Assembly: GCF_024323335.1 (NCBI RefSeq)
Contig: NC_066583.1
Span: 414,048,031-414,112,030, forward strand
Reading direction: 5' to 3'
Length of the DNA: 64,000 bases
Origin: Lathyrus oleraceus
Lineage: Eukaryota > Streptophyta > Magnoliopsida > Fabales > Fabaceae
Shown: positions 11,265 through 22,672 of the stretch, in pieces
Layout of the letters: every line of letters begins with the position of its first letter
Numbering within the stretch: position 1 is the stretch's first letter
Made by a program: the position numbers and the translations under genes
The notes under the pieces: model-generated
What the model saw: only the letters and a program-made list of their open reading frames with translations
Told to the model about the DNA's origin: nothing
Database searches by the model: none

Positions 11265-11645
11265 GGCTTCTACCTACTAACCGGTAGTTGTAAGTCCTAT
11301 CTTTGTGGTTTTCTACCTACTAACTGGTAGTTATAAATCCCACTTTCATCCCCTAGCAGAGGTAACCTTTGTGGTTCATTCTGGTTGTTGCCGGATTTTG
11401 CGGTGTTCTACCTACTACCCGATAGTTGTAAATCCTTTTTTCTCACTCTTTCCCTCAGCAGATTGTTTGTTGGCCTCTACCTACAAACCGGTAGTTGTAA
11501 GTCCTATCTTTGTGGTCTTCTACTTATCGGCCGGTAGATGTAAACTCCATGTTCTCCCCTTTGTGGAGTTAACCCTTTGTGCTCATCCTAATCGATGACG
11601 GTTACTGTTCCGTGGTTTTCTACCTACTAACCGGTAGATGTAATC
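11265..11645 (+). repeat. Hairpin repeat array CTACC...GGTAG in F
   Basis: At least six copies of a unit resembling CTACCTACTAACCGGTAG followed by wTGTAA, beginning near 11270, 11311, 11409, 11476, 11519 and 11620. Each has CTACC and GGTAG arms that can pair. The same unit appears in the 3' regions of elements A and B. Confidence 0.8.
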
Positions 11646-11894
11646 CCCTCTTTGTGGTTATCATTATCCAGTTTTCGGTATTGATATTCCTTTCCCCTTT
11701 CAGATATTTGCATTGATTAAGCAACTTTATCCCCAGCGGGCCTTCCCCTTCCTTGTGGGTAATTGCTCCGAGTAAGCAATTTTATCCTCAGTGGGTCCTC
11801 TTTCATTCACCGTTTGCCGGTGATGTTTGTTGTTTCCCCTTTTGATTGGTCGTTATTTACATACCTAGTCCTGGTATCCCGATGCCTTTCTTTT

Positions 11895-12617
11895 CGGTTG
11901 ATTTATCCTTTAACAACCTACAACCCGGTTATGGATAATCTTCCTTGCGAGTATATTATCTACATTTTGACGGATATAGATGATATATCTCATGCGCTCT
12001 TTGGTCGAGGTCTTGTCCTTCCCAGTCGAGTAAGACTCGTATTCCTTGTGGAATCGATTGTCCATCCTTTAACAAGTTTGCTTTCGCTCTCTTCAGGATG
12101 ATGAGTGTTTTGGAACACACACCAATTCACGATTTCGGTCGATTTATCCTTTGTCAAACTACAACCCGGTTATGGATAATCTTCCATGCGAGTATATTAT
12201 CTACATTTTGACGGCTATAGATGATATATCTCATTCGCTCTTTGGTCGAGGTCTTGTCCTTCCCAATTGAGTAAGATTCGTATTCCTTGTGGAATCGAAT
12301 GTCCATCCTTTAACAAGTTTGCTTTCGCTCTCTTCAGGATGATGAGTGTTTTGGAACACACACCAATTCACAATTTCGGTCGATTTATCCTTTGACAACC
12401 TACAACCCGGTTATGGATGATCTTCCATGCGAGTATATTATCTACGTTTTGACGGCTATAGATAATATATCTCATGCGCTCTTTGGTTGAACCCTTTGTT
12501 TGTTTCCCCAACTGAGTAAGATTCGTATTCCTTGTGGAATCGAATGTTCATCCTCTAACAAGATTGCTTTGCTAGCTCTCTTCAGGATGATGAGTGTTTT
12601 AGAACACAAACCAGTTC
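11895..12617 (+). repeat. Three tandem 241-bp units in F
   Basis: The landmark CGGTYGATTTATCC recurs at 11895, 12136 and 12377, a period of 241 bp. Units share ACAACCCGGTTATGGAT, GAGTATATTATCTAC and TCAGGATGATGAGTG segments. The third copy is the most diverged. Confidence 0.9.
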
Positions 12618-13134
12618 ACGCCTTGGTCGGTCACCTGTTATATGCCTACGACCCGGTATCCTTGGTGTTCCTTCCTTCCTGCTCCCTATCCTTGGTGAGT
12701 CGAAGTATACCTTTTCCAGGTTTTCCTCAGATGTTTTTGGTTGATGGATATATCTCACCCGTACACTGGTCTTGGATATTCATTCTTCCCAAGCTTGTTA
12801 CCTACTAGCCGGTAACACCTCACCCCTTTCTTTTTCCTAGTCGTCCGTTGGCGTCTAGTTGTGATTTCTATTCCCATTCATCATCTTTCGATGTCTGGAT
12901 GTGGTTCCTTTTTATGGAAAAAATCAAAATCCCCAGTGGATTCGTTGGTAAACGTCTTATCTGGTCTAGTGATAAAAATCCAAATATCCAGTGGAAGTTG
13001 CCATTGGTGAACATTCTTCTCTTTGATCATCCACCGCAGAGTGCAAATTTCTACGGTTCTTTGGTATTCGATCCATGTGTACCTTGAAGATCTGACAGCC
13101 ATTGCTCTCATCCGTTCAGGTTCCCAGTTGATTG

Positions 13135-13146
13135 AATAGGGGCAGC
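13135..13146 (+). other. Polypurine tract of F
   Basis: AATAGGGGCAGC lies directly before the right LTR (TGTAGCACC), the position of the plus-strand primer. Confidence 0.75.
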
Positions 13147-14140
13147 TGTAGCACCTCAAATTTGCACCTCAAATTTGTACATACATTTCATTTTTTAGGT
13201 CATTAACATTGCATTAACATTGCATAGTCCATTGCATTGCATCAGTCAAGACTGATCAGGAGAATCCATCTGTGCAAGAGAGCAAGGGTTTTTCCATGAG
13301 ATGAAGGCCCTATGGTTGTTCTAGAGAGATTACATGACTCAAGGATCATTTTGATGCAAGTTGGCCAAGTGTTGAAGGCTCAAAGTCCACAGTGCATGAT
13401 CAGGTCATCTGAGGCCCATGAAAGTCAACTGCAAGTCAACTGAGGGCTAGGAGATGGAGAAATGGTTTGAGACACCTCATTCATGTCCCAAAGAGGTTCA
13501 TTTTTCATGTCAAGTGTCTACATTGAAGATTTTGAAGCCAGATCAAAAGTTTCCAAAAATGGAAAGTGACATGTAGTTTCAAGTTTCCAAAAATAGCAAG
13601 TTTTTGGACCAACTTCAACTCAACTTTCCAACATCAAAGAAGCTTCAAATGAAATTTTGTCCAACATGAAAGTTGAAGATCTTTCTCTCCCATTTCCAAA
13701 AAGTCCAAGATCATGAATTTCTAATTAATGGTTAAGGCGTTATGATCAAATCATGGCAAAGTGTGCTTGAAACTTCAAATGGCCATATCTTTTGAACCAA
13801 AACTCCAAATTTGGTGGTTCTTTTTGCAAAATCTTTCTCATGTCATGAAGTTTATAACTCAACCATCATATTGCATGAATTTCCAACACATGAGCATTTG
13901 CGCATCCAAGTCAATTTTGGAGGAAAAAGTGGAAATTTAAAAAGGGTGCATTGTATGGACTTTCTACTAATGCCATTGTGTTTAAAATGTAATTTTGAGT
14001 GAATTTGGGCCAGCATGGTGTACTGTTCACGCATGCATTTCATGCATGAGGTGAAAATGCAAATTTGTGCATGCACCTTATTTCTTTCTAATCCCAATTA
14101 AACATGGCTTAGTGTTAATTTCAGAATGATTAGCAAGGGG

Positions 14141-14148
14141 TATAAAAG
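14141..14148 (+). promoter_or_regulatory. TATA box of the right LTR of F
   Basis: TATAAAAG in the same context as 2516-2523. Transcription from here would run out of F into the antisense strand of copia element E. Confidence 0.55.
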
Positions 14149-16826
14149 CTTAATCACGACTGCATTGCTCATAATACACATTTTCAGATCTAGATTTGAG
14201 AATTGATCAAAATTTTCTCTCACAAAGAACTTCCAAATTCTTCACACAAACACTCATTTCCTTGGTGAATTCATGATCATGGAGTGGTTTTGAGTGAGAT
14301 TGAACGTGCATCTTGTGTTTTTCTACTCAATTTCGTGCATGCTCAAGCTTGGATGCATCAATGGAGTTTTCAAATTATGCTAGATCCACGCGTGTTTGAG
14401 AATCAATTTCTCCATCAATCATCACTACAAGCATCCTGGAAGTGATCTGGATCGTTACAAGTGTTGGATTGTGCAAAACCATAACCTGCTCTTCAAGAGG
14501 TGGGAAATTCGATCTCACTTATTCTCAAATCCATGTGTATGTTTGTGTAGATCTTTGTTTGCTGAGAATTCTGAGATAAAAATCAATTGAAATGGTGTAG
14601 TATTCATTGAGTTATGCTCGTTTGAAGTTTGAGATGCAAAAATGTTCATGTTCGATTTGAACTTGTTATGATGTTTTAGCATGAATTGTTAGTTGAGCTA
14701 TGATGTACATGGAATAAGGATTTGAATGATATAATTTTGTTGAATTCTGGGCGTTTCTGGATTTTCTGGAAAACTGATGCATGAGGTTCATCATCTTCAT
14801 CTTCTTCCTCATGAAGAAGATGAAAATTCATGCGCTCTGGAGATTTACGTCGGTTTCTGGAGAATAGCATTGGTTTCAAGCGACGTTTTCTGAATATTTC
14901 GCACGCAGCTTAGGGTTTAGGGAGAAACGGTGGCGTTTTGGTAATTAGCGCGCATTTCATTCAAAAATTGACTGGCTTCGATCCTCAGCGAGGGCATTAT
15001 TTCAATTGTTCAGCATTTTTTTCTTTTTCCCTCCAAATCACATGCCATGTACATATTTGAATTTCATTTTTTCTATCAACTTGTAAAAATCATAACAAAT
15101 TGAAAAATGCATCAATTCATCTCCAATTTTTTTCAAAATGTTCCTTAGAATGTTTAGTTTTTAATGATCATGAATTTGAAAGTTGTGCCTGGCTGGAATT
15201 TTATTTGCTCTAGGTTGATTGAACACATGTACATTTGTGACCTTGCCTTACTCTTTCTATCATGAAATGCTTGATTTTAATCCAATGGACTTGAAATTTT
15301 ACATGCTGATCCTAGACACATTGATGGATCTTTGAGGCTTGGTTTGGTATTTTTCTCATGTACCAATTCTGTTTTATGCTTGTGTTTGCATGGTGTGACA
15401 ATTTGTGTCACACCTTTGGTTGTTCAACTTGTGCATTTTGATTTCCATGCCAAATGACCTCTAATGCTTCTGATTTTTTGTATGATGGATGTTTTGGATG
15501 TGTTAATTGCTCATGAATGTTTCCAGAATTATTTGAATCATTTCTGTTTTGATTGGGAATTTTCTTTCTTAATGATCAAATGCATGCCTTGAATTGGTCT
15601 TTGATTTCTCTTGCACATAAAATGAACTTGCTTGATGATTATGATTTGGTTCTTTTTAGGACTTGTTCTTGATTGATTAAATATGATTCATGTTGAGTTT
15701 GAGCTTCTGTTTTGGATTTTTGATTCACTTTTGACCCTAGGCTTTGACCTAGTGGTTTGTTACCTACATTTGAGTTGTGATTTCAGGTTCAAGTATGCAT
15801 CTCCATGATTGATGTTTCTCCTTCATTTGAGCTTGATCATTTGTTATTGTTGACTAACACTTGCTGTTTTGTAGGCCTTGATGATGGTTCACTTGTGTTT
15901 ATGGCTTATGTGTTGCATATTGGGTTGTCTGTTTGATATTGATTGTTGACTATTGTCTGGATTTTGTACTGATTGGTTTAGCTGTTTCCACAGGTACTTA
16001 AGTTGCTTTAAGTTCATTTGAACTTTGCTTTGCTTGCTTGTGGTTGGCATACCACTGAGGTATAATTCCTTGATCTTCATGTAGTCTGGAAGACCTGTCA
16101 TGTTATGTTGGCAGGCACCTGTCTGAAGCCCTCCTTAAGAGGCAATGTTTGTGGATGTTTATTTTTGTGCCAAGCAGGTAAAGACCTCTTAGGAGGCAAT
16201 TGGCAGATAAAAGGGATGTGCAATCCATCCCCTGCTATTCAGTTGTGTCATTCACTTTGCTCACACCATGTGTTGATGCATTGTGAATAGGAACCCAAGA
16301 TCTTGTTGTGTCAGTCATGTGGAGAAGAGTTCCTTCATTCTGAACTCCCACACTTTCTATTTTGATTCAAGCTCTCCCAAGCCAGGGATAAGAGTTGTGA
16401 GGTCTTACCCTCACTTCCCATTTCATCTGCTTCACCCTAACTCTCAATGTTAGGGTTAAGAGCTAAAAATACCCCATTCCAGTTGGCTTGTTTCTACAGC
16501 CCAGCCTTGTTTGAGCCAATTGATTGCATATAGTGTGTGATACTTGTGCTTGTGTTTGTTTGATGTGCTGTTTAAGATAGCTTGCTTCCTGTGCAAGTTA
16601 GGATAGAAACCTCAACATAGGGATCGTATGCATGACAACTTCTAGGCTCGAGTCGTAGTTCTTAGTAGATTGTTATCCCCCTTTGTCTCTGGTTAGGTTA
16701 GAAGTTCTTTCCCTGTTAAGGGGAACTACGTCGCCCTGATCCTCATACCAGATGAGGTACGTAGGCAGGAGATGAGCAGATCTCTCCGGACGCCCTTTTT
16801 CTTTTTCGACCCTCTTGTGTGTGTTC

Positions 16827-17058
16827 GGAGTCTGAAGTAAGTCCATCGATTGGCAGTTGGTTTCCTGTGTCCTGTTTGCTTGTTGGAGTCTGACGTAAGC
16901 CCAACGATTGGCAGTTGGTTTCCTGTGTGCGTTTGTTGGTTCGGAGTCTGTTGTAAGTCCAGCGATTGGCATTCGGTTTCCATGTTTGCCTGTTTGTGTT
17001 GGAGTCTGACGTAAGCCCAGCGATTGGCAGTCGGTTTCCTGTGTGGGTTTTGTTTGGC
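16827..17058 (+). repeat. Four tandem 58-bp units in the right LTR of F
   Basis: Unit starts at 16827, 16885, 16943 and 17001, again exactly 58 bp apart and matching the array at 5204-5435. Confidence 0.9.
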
Positions 17059-17524
17059 GTGCGTTAGCCGAGCTACGAGTGCTCTGATTCTTCTCTGGTT
17101 AGAGAAGATACGTATGCATAGGATGCGACATCCTAGCGAGCACGTTTCCCCTGTCCCGAACTACGTCGACTCTGATGTTTGTGTCTGACAGACTACGTAG
17201 GCCCATGATGCGATATCTTGCCGAGTCCCGTTTCTTCCTTCCTTCCTCTGTGTTTGTTTCCAGTGTGTGTGCAGTGTTTGAGCGGTTTCTAGCAACCTTT
17301 CTTCTATCCTTTCTGAGCGTGGATCCCGTCGAGTACGACGGATGCGTAGGGGTGCTAATACCTTCCCTTCGCATAACCGACTCCCGATCCTTGCATCTCT
17401 GGTCACGAGACCATGTCCTTTCCAGGTTTACTTCGAGCGTTTCCTTTCCCTCCTTTGGGATAAATAACGCACGGTAGCGGCTCTGTTGATTCTTTTTCCC
17501 GCCGGTTTTTCGCATAATGCAACA

Positions 17525-17529
17525 GACTT
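17525..17529. repeat. Right target-site duplication of F (GACTT)
   Basis: Identical to 1517-1521 and directly after the right LTR end ACA. Confidence 0.95.
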
Positions 17530-19171
17530 GCCGTCAAATATAATAAAGAACCAATCACACCTCGATACTTCGTAATATCAATTGACACACCCGATTCGTC
17601 TTGATCAACATAGATTTCGGAGCCCATTGGTGTTGACATTGCTTTACAACCTTCCATTTCAAATCTCTTTAACAAATCTTTGCAATACTTTGATTGCTTG
17701 ATAAAGATTCTGTCTTTTAGTTGCTTGATTTGCAATCCAAGGAAGTAGTTCATCTTTCCCATCATAGACATTTAAAATCACCTTGCATTATCAACCAAAA
17801 TTCTTCACATAGTTCTTTGTTGGTTGAACCGAAGATTATGTCGTCTACGTAGACTTGAACAAGTAAGGTGTTCCCTTTTATCTTCTTGATAAATAAAGTC
17901 TTGTCTACTTTGCCTTTTTCAAAACCTTTTTCACATAGAAAATTACTTAGACGATCATACCATGCCCTTGGTGCTTGAAGTCTTCAAAGCCCGAGGGGTT
18001 GTTTGACATCGACTTCTTCGTTGGAGTAGCCATTCAAGAAGGCGCTTTTGACGTCCATTTGAAATAACTGAAAATTCATTGAACATGCGTAAGCAAGTAA
18101 TAAACGAATAGCTTCTAACCTTGCAACCGGGGAAAAAGTTTCTTCAAAGTCGATTCCGTCTTCTTGATTATACCCTTGAGCGACCAATCTTGCTTTATTG
18201 CGAACAATTATTCCATTCTTATCAAGTTTGTTTTAAACACTCATCTTGTTCCAATGATGTGCTTACCACTTGGTCTAGAAACAAGTTCCCAAACTTGATT
18301 TCTCTCGAATTGGTTTAATTCTTCTTGCATAGCAACAATCCATTGATTCTCTCCTAGAGCTTCATCAATTTTAGAGGGTTCTATTTGCAAAACGAACGCC
18401 ATGTTTAAGCATGCATCCTTGAGATTCAATCTTGTAGCAACACCTTGACTAATGTCACCAATTACTTTGTCAATATGATGATCTTTATGAGTCCTCCATC
18501 CCTTAGGTAGATCATTTTCAATTGACTCTTGTTGAGTCGGTTCTTCTTGATTCTTGTTTGAAGTATCTTCTTTAGGAATTTCTACAAAATCATCATCATC
18601 ATCACAAACAACAATTTCCTCTTTCGAGGGGTGACATTCGTCAAACTTAACATGCATGGATTCTTCTATATTTAAAGTTCTTTTATTATAAATTCTATAT
18701 TCTTTTCTTGTAAGAGAATAACCAATAAAAATACCTTCATCCGATTTTTCGTCGAACTTACCAAGGTTGTCTTTGTCATTGTTAAGGATAAAGCACTTGC
18801 ATCCAAAGATATGAAAGAAAGCAATGTTGGGTTTCCTTCCTTTGAAGAGTTCATATGGAGTCTTCTTTAGGATAGGTCTTATGTTAACTCTATTACTTAC
18901 AAAACATGCCGTACTTAAGAAGATTTCAATCGCTAAGCATTATTCTTGCAAGTTCCACCAATGACCTATTCTTTCTTTCAACTACTCCATTTTTTTGAGG
19001 AGTCCTTGGATCCGAGAAGTTATGAAATATTCCTTGATCTTCACAAAAGTCTTCAAAGGAAGTATTCTAGAATTCTCCACCATGATCGCTTCTTATGGAG
19101 GCAATTGTTAATGATTTCTCATTTTGAATTTGCTTTGCATACTTCTTGAACGCTTTAAATGCATCACTTTT
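17530..19171 (-). pseudogene. pol: Integrase end and reverse transcriptase of copia element E
   Basis: Reading down from 19171: the second half of the integrase core, with RSDHGGEF (second catalytic Asp) followed by an in-frame TAG, then NGVVERKNR (catalytic Glu). A linker with FHIFGCKCF and an acidic stretch follows, then the reverse transcriptase with [43 protein letters not shown] (first catalytic Asp), YVDD at 17840-17851, and MNYFLGLQIKQ. The frame reaches YRGVIGSLLYLTA at the F insertion site. Several stops and frameshifts (near 18240, 18190 and 18660) make it non-functional, though the catalytic motifs themselves are intact. Confidence 0.9.
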
Positions 19172-20300
19172 CTACACTAAAAAGAATGTCCAAGTATATC
19201 TAGAATAATCATCAACAATAACTAAAGCATATAAGTTACCTCTGAAGCTTCTTGTTCTTGAAGGACCAAATAAGTCCATATGTAACAATTGTAGTGGCCT
19301 AGAAGTGGACACCACATTCTTGGATGTGAAAGTTGATTTGGTTTGCTTCCCCTTTTGACAAGCATCGCAAAGTCTATCTTTGATGAATTTTATCTTTGGC
19401 AATCCAATGACAAGGTCATGTTTTAGTAACTTATTCAAGTGCTCCATGTGAATGTGAGCAAATCTCTTATGCCATAACCATGAGTATTTGTTATTTTCCA
19501 TAAGACACTTAACCTTCAAAGAAACATCATTCAGGGAAATCATGAAAATATTATTAATTCGCTTACCTATAAGCATTACCTCTTGTGAGACTTCGTCTTC
19601 AATTAAACATTCATCTTTTGTGAACCTTAATTTGAATCCTTTGTCACAAAGTTGGCTTATGCTTAAGAGGTTGTGCTTTAGTCCTTCGACATATAGCACA
19701 TCTTCGATTGATATGAAATTTGGTGCACCTACTTTGCCTATGCCAAGAATTCTTCCTTTGTTGTTATCTCCATAAGTAACATAACCCTTAGCCTTAAGCA
19801 TTAGATCTGAAAATTTGTGCACATCAACAGTCATATGCTTGGACCACCCATTATCCAAATACCAAAGATTTGATGTGGCCTTCAAGCATACCTCTTCTTC
19901 ATCATCGGAATGATGAGAAGCCATTAGCGCCAAGTTTGCACATTCCTTGTTATCCGATCCGGATGAAGAACTAATTTCATTGTCCTCCCATGCAACATAT
20001 GCCTTTTTGTTCTTGAAATCCTTCTTGCTCTTGAGTCCGCCTTTTTTTGAAACTTTAGGACATTCCGGATTTATGTGGCCTTGCTTTCCAAATTCGTAGC
20101 ATGTTATATCTTGCGTAGATGTGGTGGTCTCCTTTTTTCCTGAAATGTCTATTCTTTTTAGAGTTAAAGGATTTATCATTTTTCTTAAAGAACTTACCAA
20201 GCCTTTTAACAAGGAGCATGAAATTCTCATCTTCCTCCAATGCGTCATCATCTTTATCTTCTTTTGAGTCTACCTTCAAGGTAATTCCTTTAGATTTCTT
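19172..20300 (-). pseudogene. gag zinc knuckle, protease and integrase N-terminus of copia element E
   Basis: The long frame 19172-20251 holds, in order, a degenerate zinc knuckle (CYEFGKQGHINPEC, where the second Cys of the usual CX2CX4HX4C pattern is Phe), an aspartic-protease-like start WYLDNGWSKHMT (DNG in place of the usual DSG), the pre-integrase zinc-binding region (HKRFAHIHMEHLN ... CDACQKGKQ) and the start of the integrase core (LLHMDLFGP with the first catalytic Asp). A frameshift near 20120-20160 separates it from the upstream gag frame. Loss of the knuckle Cys suggests decay. Confidence 0.9.
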
Positions 20301-20984
20301 TTATTGAGTTTCATGTTTCTCAAGCCTACCAAGTTCTAACTCATGTTCTTGAAGTTTGCCAAAGAGTGATGTGGACGTCATTGTTGAAATACTTTTCTTT
20401 TCGGAGATAGTTGTCACCTTCGGTTTCCATTCTCGAGTCAATGATCTTAGTACTTTAAGATTGAGATCGTCATTTATAAATATTTTTTCGAGAGCAATCA
20501 AGTAGTTAGTCAAGTGAACAAATCTCTTTTGTAGCGCCACGATGGATTCTCTAGGAAGCATTCTAAACATCTCATATTCTTGACTTAATGTATTCAACCA
20601 TGATCTCTTTAATTTGGCAGTTCCTTCATGTGTCTCCACTAAGGTGTCCCATATTTGTTTCGCCGATTTGCATTGAGATATACGGAAGAACTCGTCCATG
20701 CTTAAAGCACTTTGAAGAATGTTTATTGCTTTCTTTTCATTTAAGATTTTTTTCTTATCATCTTCATCATACGAACTCTTTATCTTTGGAGTACCAATGC
20801 CATTGATCACACTCATAGGATTATGTGGACCATCTTTAACGACTTCCCATATGCCTTCTCCTTGGGCTTCTAGATGTGCCAATATGCGGATCTTCCAAAA
20901 ATCAAAATATTCTCCAAATAAAAGTGGTGGTTTGTTACTACTTCCACCGTCTTTGAAAACCGGATTCGTGCTTGCGGAAGCCAT
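20301..20984 (-). pseudogene. gag: gag N-terminal domain of copia element E
   Basis: A 227-codon frame starting MASASTNPVFKDGG with the features of copia gag (UBN2/retrotran_gag family): FDFWKIRILAHLEAQGEGIW near the N-terminus, ALSMDEFFRISQCKSAKQIW and LKRSWLNTLSQEYEMFRM in the middle, and EKIFINDDLNLKVLRSL toward the end. The frame is complete to a stop at 20301 but is separated from the zinc knuckle by that stop and a frameshift. The start codon lies about 30 bp downstream of the primer site in element orientation. Confidence 0.9.
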
Positions 20985-21014
20985 GCAGATCTTTTAGGAA
21001 CAGGTTACCTATAA

Positions 21015-21029
21015 CCTGCTTTGATGCCA
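21015..21029 (-). other. Primer binding site of E (initiator tRNA-Met type)
   Basis: On the minus strand TGGCATCAAAGCAGG, a degenerate form of TGGTATCAGAGC, the standard copia site complementary to initiator tRNA-Met. It lies two bases from the LTR end. Confidence 0.8.
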
Positions 21030-21031
21030 AT

Positions 21032-22107
21032 TGTAAGTTTAAGGATTGCCTTAGAGGGGGGGGGGGGGTTGAATGAGGCACTTAGACGATTTTCCGTATC
21101 TCTTACGGTTTATTGATTTTAACTTTCTTGAGGTGCTTGTGTGATGAAACACGGTAAAGTGCGGAAAGTAAAGAACACCACGATGTATAGTGGTTCCCCT
21201 CACAGATCGAGAGTACTCCACTCCCCTTTCAACACGAAAGAGAATTCACTATAATGTTACATTCCTAGACAAGGCACCTTAAGGCCTTTCTATCTAATTC
21301 TAACACACCAAGAACAATCCTCTTGGATTTACAATGTTTAAAGTCCAATCGAGACTCAAATTCTCACAAAAGGACGTCTTGTATCCATACACCGGATAGC
21401 AAGGATAAAACCTTACAAACTTATTCTTAACAATCCTAAAAATAAGTTGTAATCAAGATATACAATTCTGAATTTTTGTAGAAGATGAAATAGTTGAAAA
21501 TTTGAAGTATATCAATTTATCAATTGATCTTCTCCTTTGTAACACTTAATTCCCACAATAATTATACACGGGTTCTTTGTATGGAATGAAACTATGATGC
21601 TTAAAAATAAGGTTTATGCAAGGTGGATGCAATTACCCAAAGGATGCCATGGTTCATGGTAAAGAAAATAGAAATGTTTCCAGGAAGAGATGCACTGTTT
21701 TTGCCTCTGGTTCAATGGTAATCGATTACCTTAATATGGGTAATCAGTTACTTGCCTCCAACGTGCAAAAATATTTGAAGTTTTCACAGAGTAATTGATT
21801 ACCTTAAAATGGATAATCGATTACTTCATCCAAGATTTGAAAAATAGCTTAAAAAATGAAGTGTTATGATTTCTTTGATGCATAAAATTACTTCCAATGA
21901 TTATGGCATGAATGAGACATGTTTTAAACACTTGTATAATCATTTAGGGGTCAAGTGTTATACCTATTCATTTGAAACACGAATCTTCATGAGTTTCATC
22001 GAGACTTGATCATTTAGTTGAAAACTTCCTTCCTGAGCTTGAATCTTGATCAATCCTTTTTGCTAATCAATCTTAGACTTGTAGAGAAGTTTGTCGTCAT
22101 CAAAACA
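21032..22107 (-). repeat. 5' LTR of copia element E
   Basis: On the minus strand it starts TGTTTTGATGACGAC, typical for SIRE/Maximus LTRs, and ends CTTAAACTTACA next to the primer site; 1076 bp. It contains a 13-G run (21056-21068) and paired palindromes (21717-21824). The five bases after it, TTTGA at 22108-22112, should be the target duplication, but its partner is outside the window. Confidence 0.85.
21717..21824. repeat. Two pairs of GGTAATCGATTACC-like palindromes in the E LTR
   Basis: A perfect 14-bp palindrome GGTAATCGATTACC at 21717-21730 is followed 22 bp on by GGTAATCAGTTAC (21739). A second pair, AGTAATTGATTACC (21790) and GATAATCGATTAC (21812), has the same 22-bp step. Confidence 0.9.
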
Positions 22108-22211
22108 TTTGAGAAGTCATGTCCTCATAGTTTATCCTCTCAAATGGAAGGGTTAGGGGTTTAGGATCGAAGCTGGCGCGAATGTGTGTTCAATTCTGAT
22201 GTTAGAGGTCT

Positions 22212-22220
22212 CTATTTATA
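22212..22220 (-). promoter_or_regulatory. TATA box of the A 3' LTR
   Basis: TATAAATAG on the minus strand, placed as in the LTRs of C (53897-53905) and B (35426-35433). Confidence 0.6.
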
Positions 22221-22672
22221 GTTGCAGCTCATGATATTTGCACCTTCAAATTTACTTTCCAAAATTGGCAAATGGTGATGCATGGGTGCATGGGCGTGTA
22301 CAGGCCCATGAGATCATTTCTTAAGGTCCACAAATGAATGTGAGAGAGTCTGAAATCAACTTGGATTGCAAGGCAAGTGTGTGTGAAGATTTAAAGTTTG
22401 ATCTTTGCCAAATGATGATACCATGTTCATGCCATGGGCAACCCTTGCAATTCTTGTCCAAAATGGATGAACTTGGACTTTTTGGAAAGGTTTGATCAAG
22501 AGGAACAACTTTCATGTTCAACACTTTTCAAATTAAAGCTTGTATCATGATGAATTTTGAGGTTGAAGTTTGGAAATTTCAACATGTTGAAAATTTTTCT
22601 AAGTGTCAAGCCATATATCTCAATATTCCACCTTGCTTAACTTTTTGTGAGCTTCAAATGAGAAAGGTGTCT

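Larger units (their letters stand above)
9465..13134 (+). other. Long repeat-rich 3' untranslated region of F
   Basis: 3.7 kb with no convincing gene. It begins with degenerate copies of a GAAAGGGCGA-containing unit (9485-9640), runs through CCCCAGCAGAGT-type repeats (10190-11250) and hairpin-type repeats (11265-11650) and includes a 241-bp tandem array (11895-12617). Hypervariable, repeat-rich 3' regions are known for Ogre-type elements. Small frames here are not supported as genes. Confidence 0.85.
1522..17524 (+). mobile_element. Element F: 16-kb Tat/Ogre-like LTR retrotransposon, non-autonomous
   Basis: A complete element of 16,003 bp with two LTRs (4380 and 4378 bp), a 5-bp target-site duplication, a primer binding site, gag, a polypurine tract and a long repeat-rich 3' region. 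Protease, reverse transcriptase, RNase H and most of integrase are absent. What remains of pol is the tail of the protease ORF, an intron-like spacer, the first part of the reverse transcriptase ORF and the integrase C-terminus. It therefore needed enzymes from a related element to move. It sits inside copia element E. The family (Tat branch, close to Ogre) is inferred from the primer site, LTR length and gag sequence. Confidence 0.93.
13147..17524 (+). repeat. Right (3') LTR of element F
   Basis: Begins TGTAGCACCTC and ends GCATAATGCAACA, followed by the target duplication GACTT. It has the same internal order as the left LTR, including the TATA box and the four 58-bp units. Confidence 0.95.
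17525..22107 (-). mobile_element. Element E: SIRE/Maximus-like Ty1/copia element, upstream two thirds
   Basis: Minus-strand element with 5' LTR (21032-22107), primer site, gag, protease, integrase and reverse transcriptase in Ty1/copia order. Its reverse transcriptase is interrupted at 17529/1517 by F and resumes at 1521; the remainder is cut at 1107 by element G and its 3' LTR is outside the window. E itself lies in the LTR of element A. Confidence 0.93.

Noticed and set aside
21056..21068. 13-G run as a regulatory G-quadruplex
   Set aside because: A single homopolymer at the LTR end of a copia element. SIRE-type LTRs commonly have a G-rich stretch here, and length may be sequencing noise.
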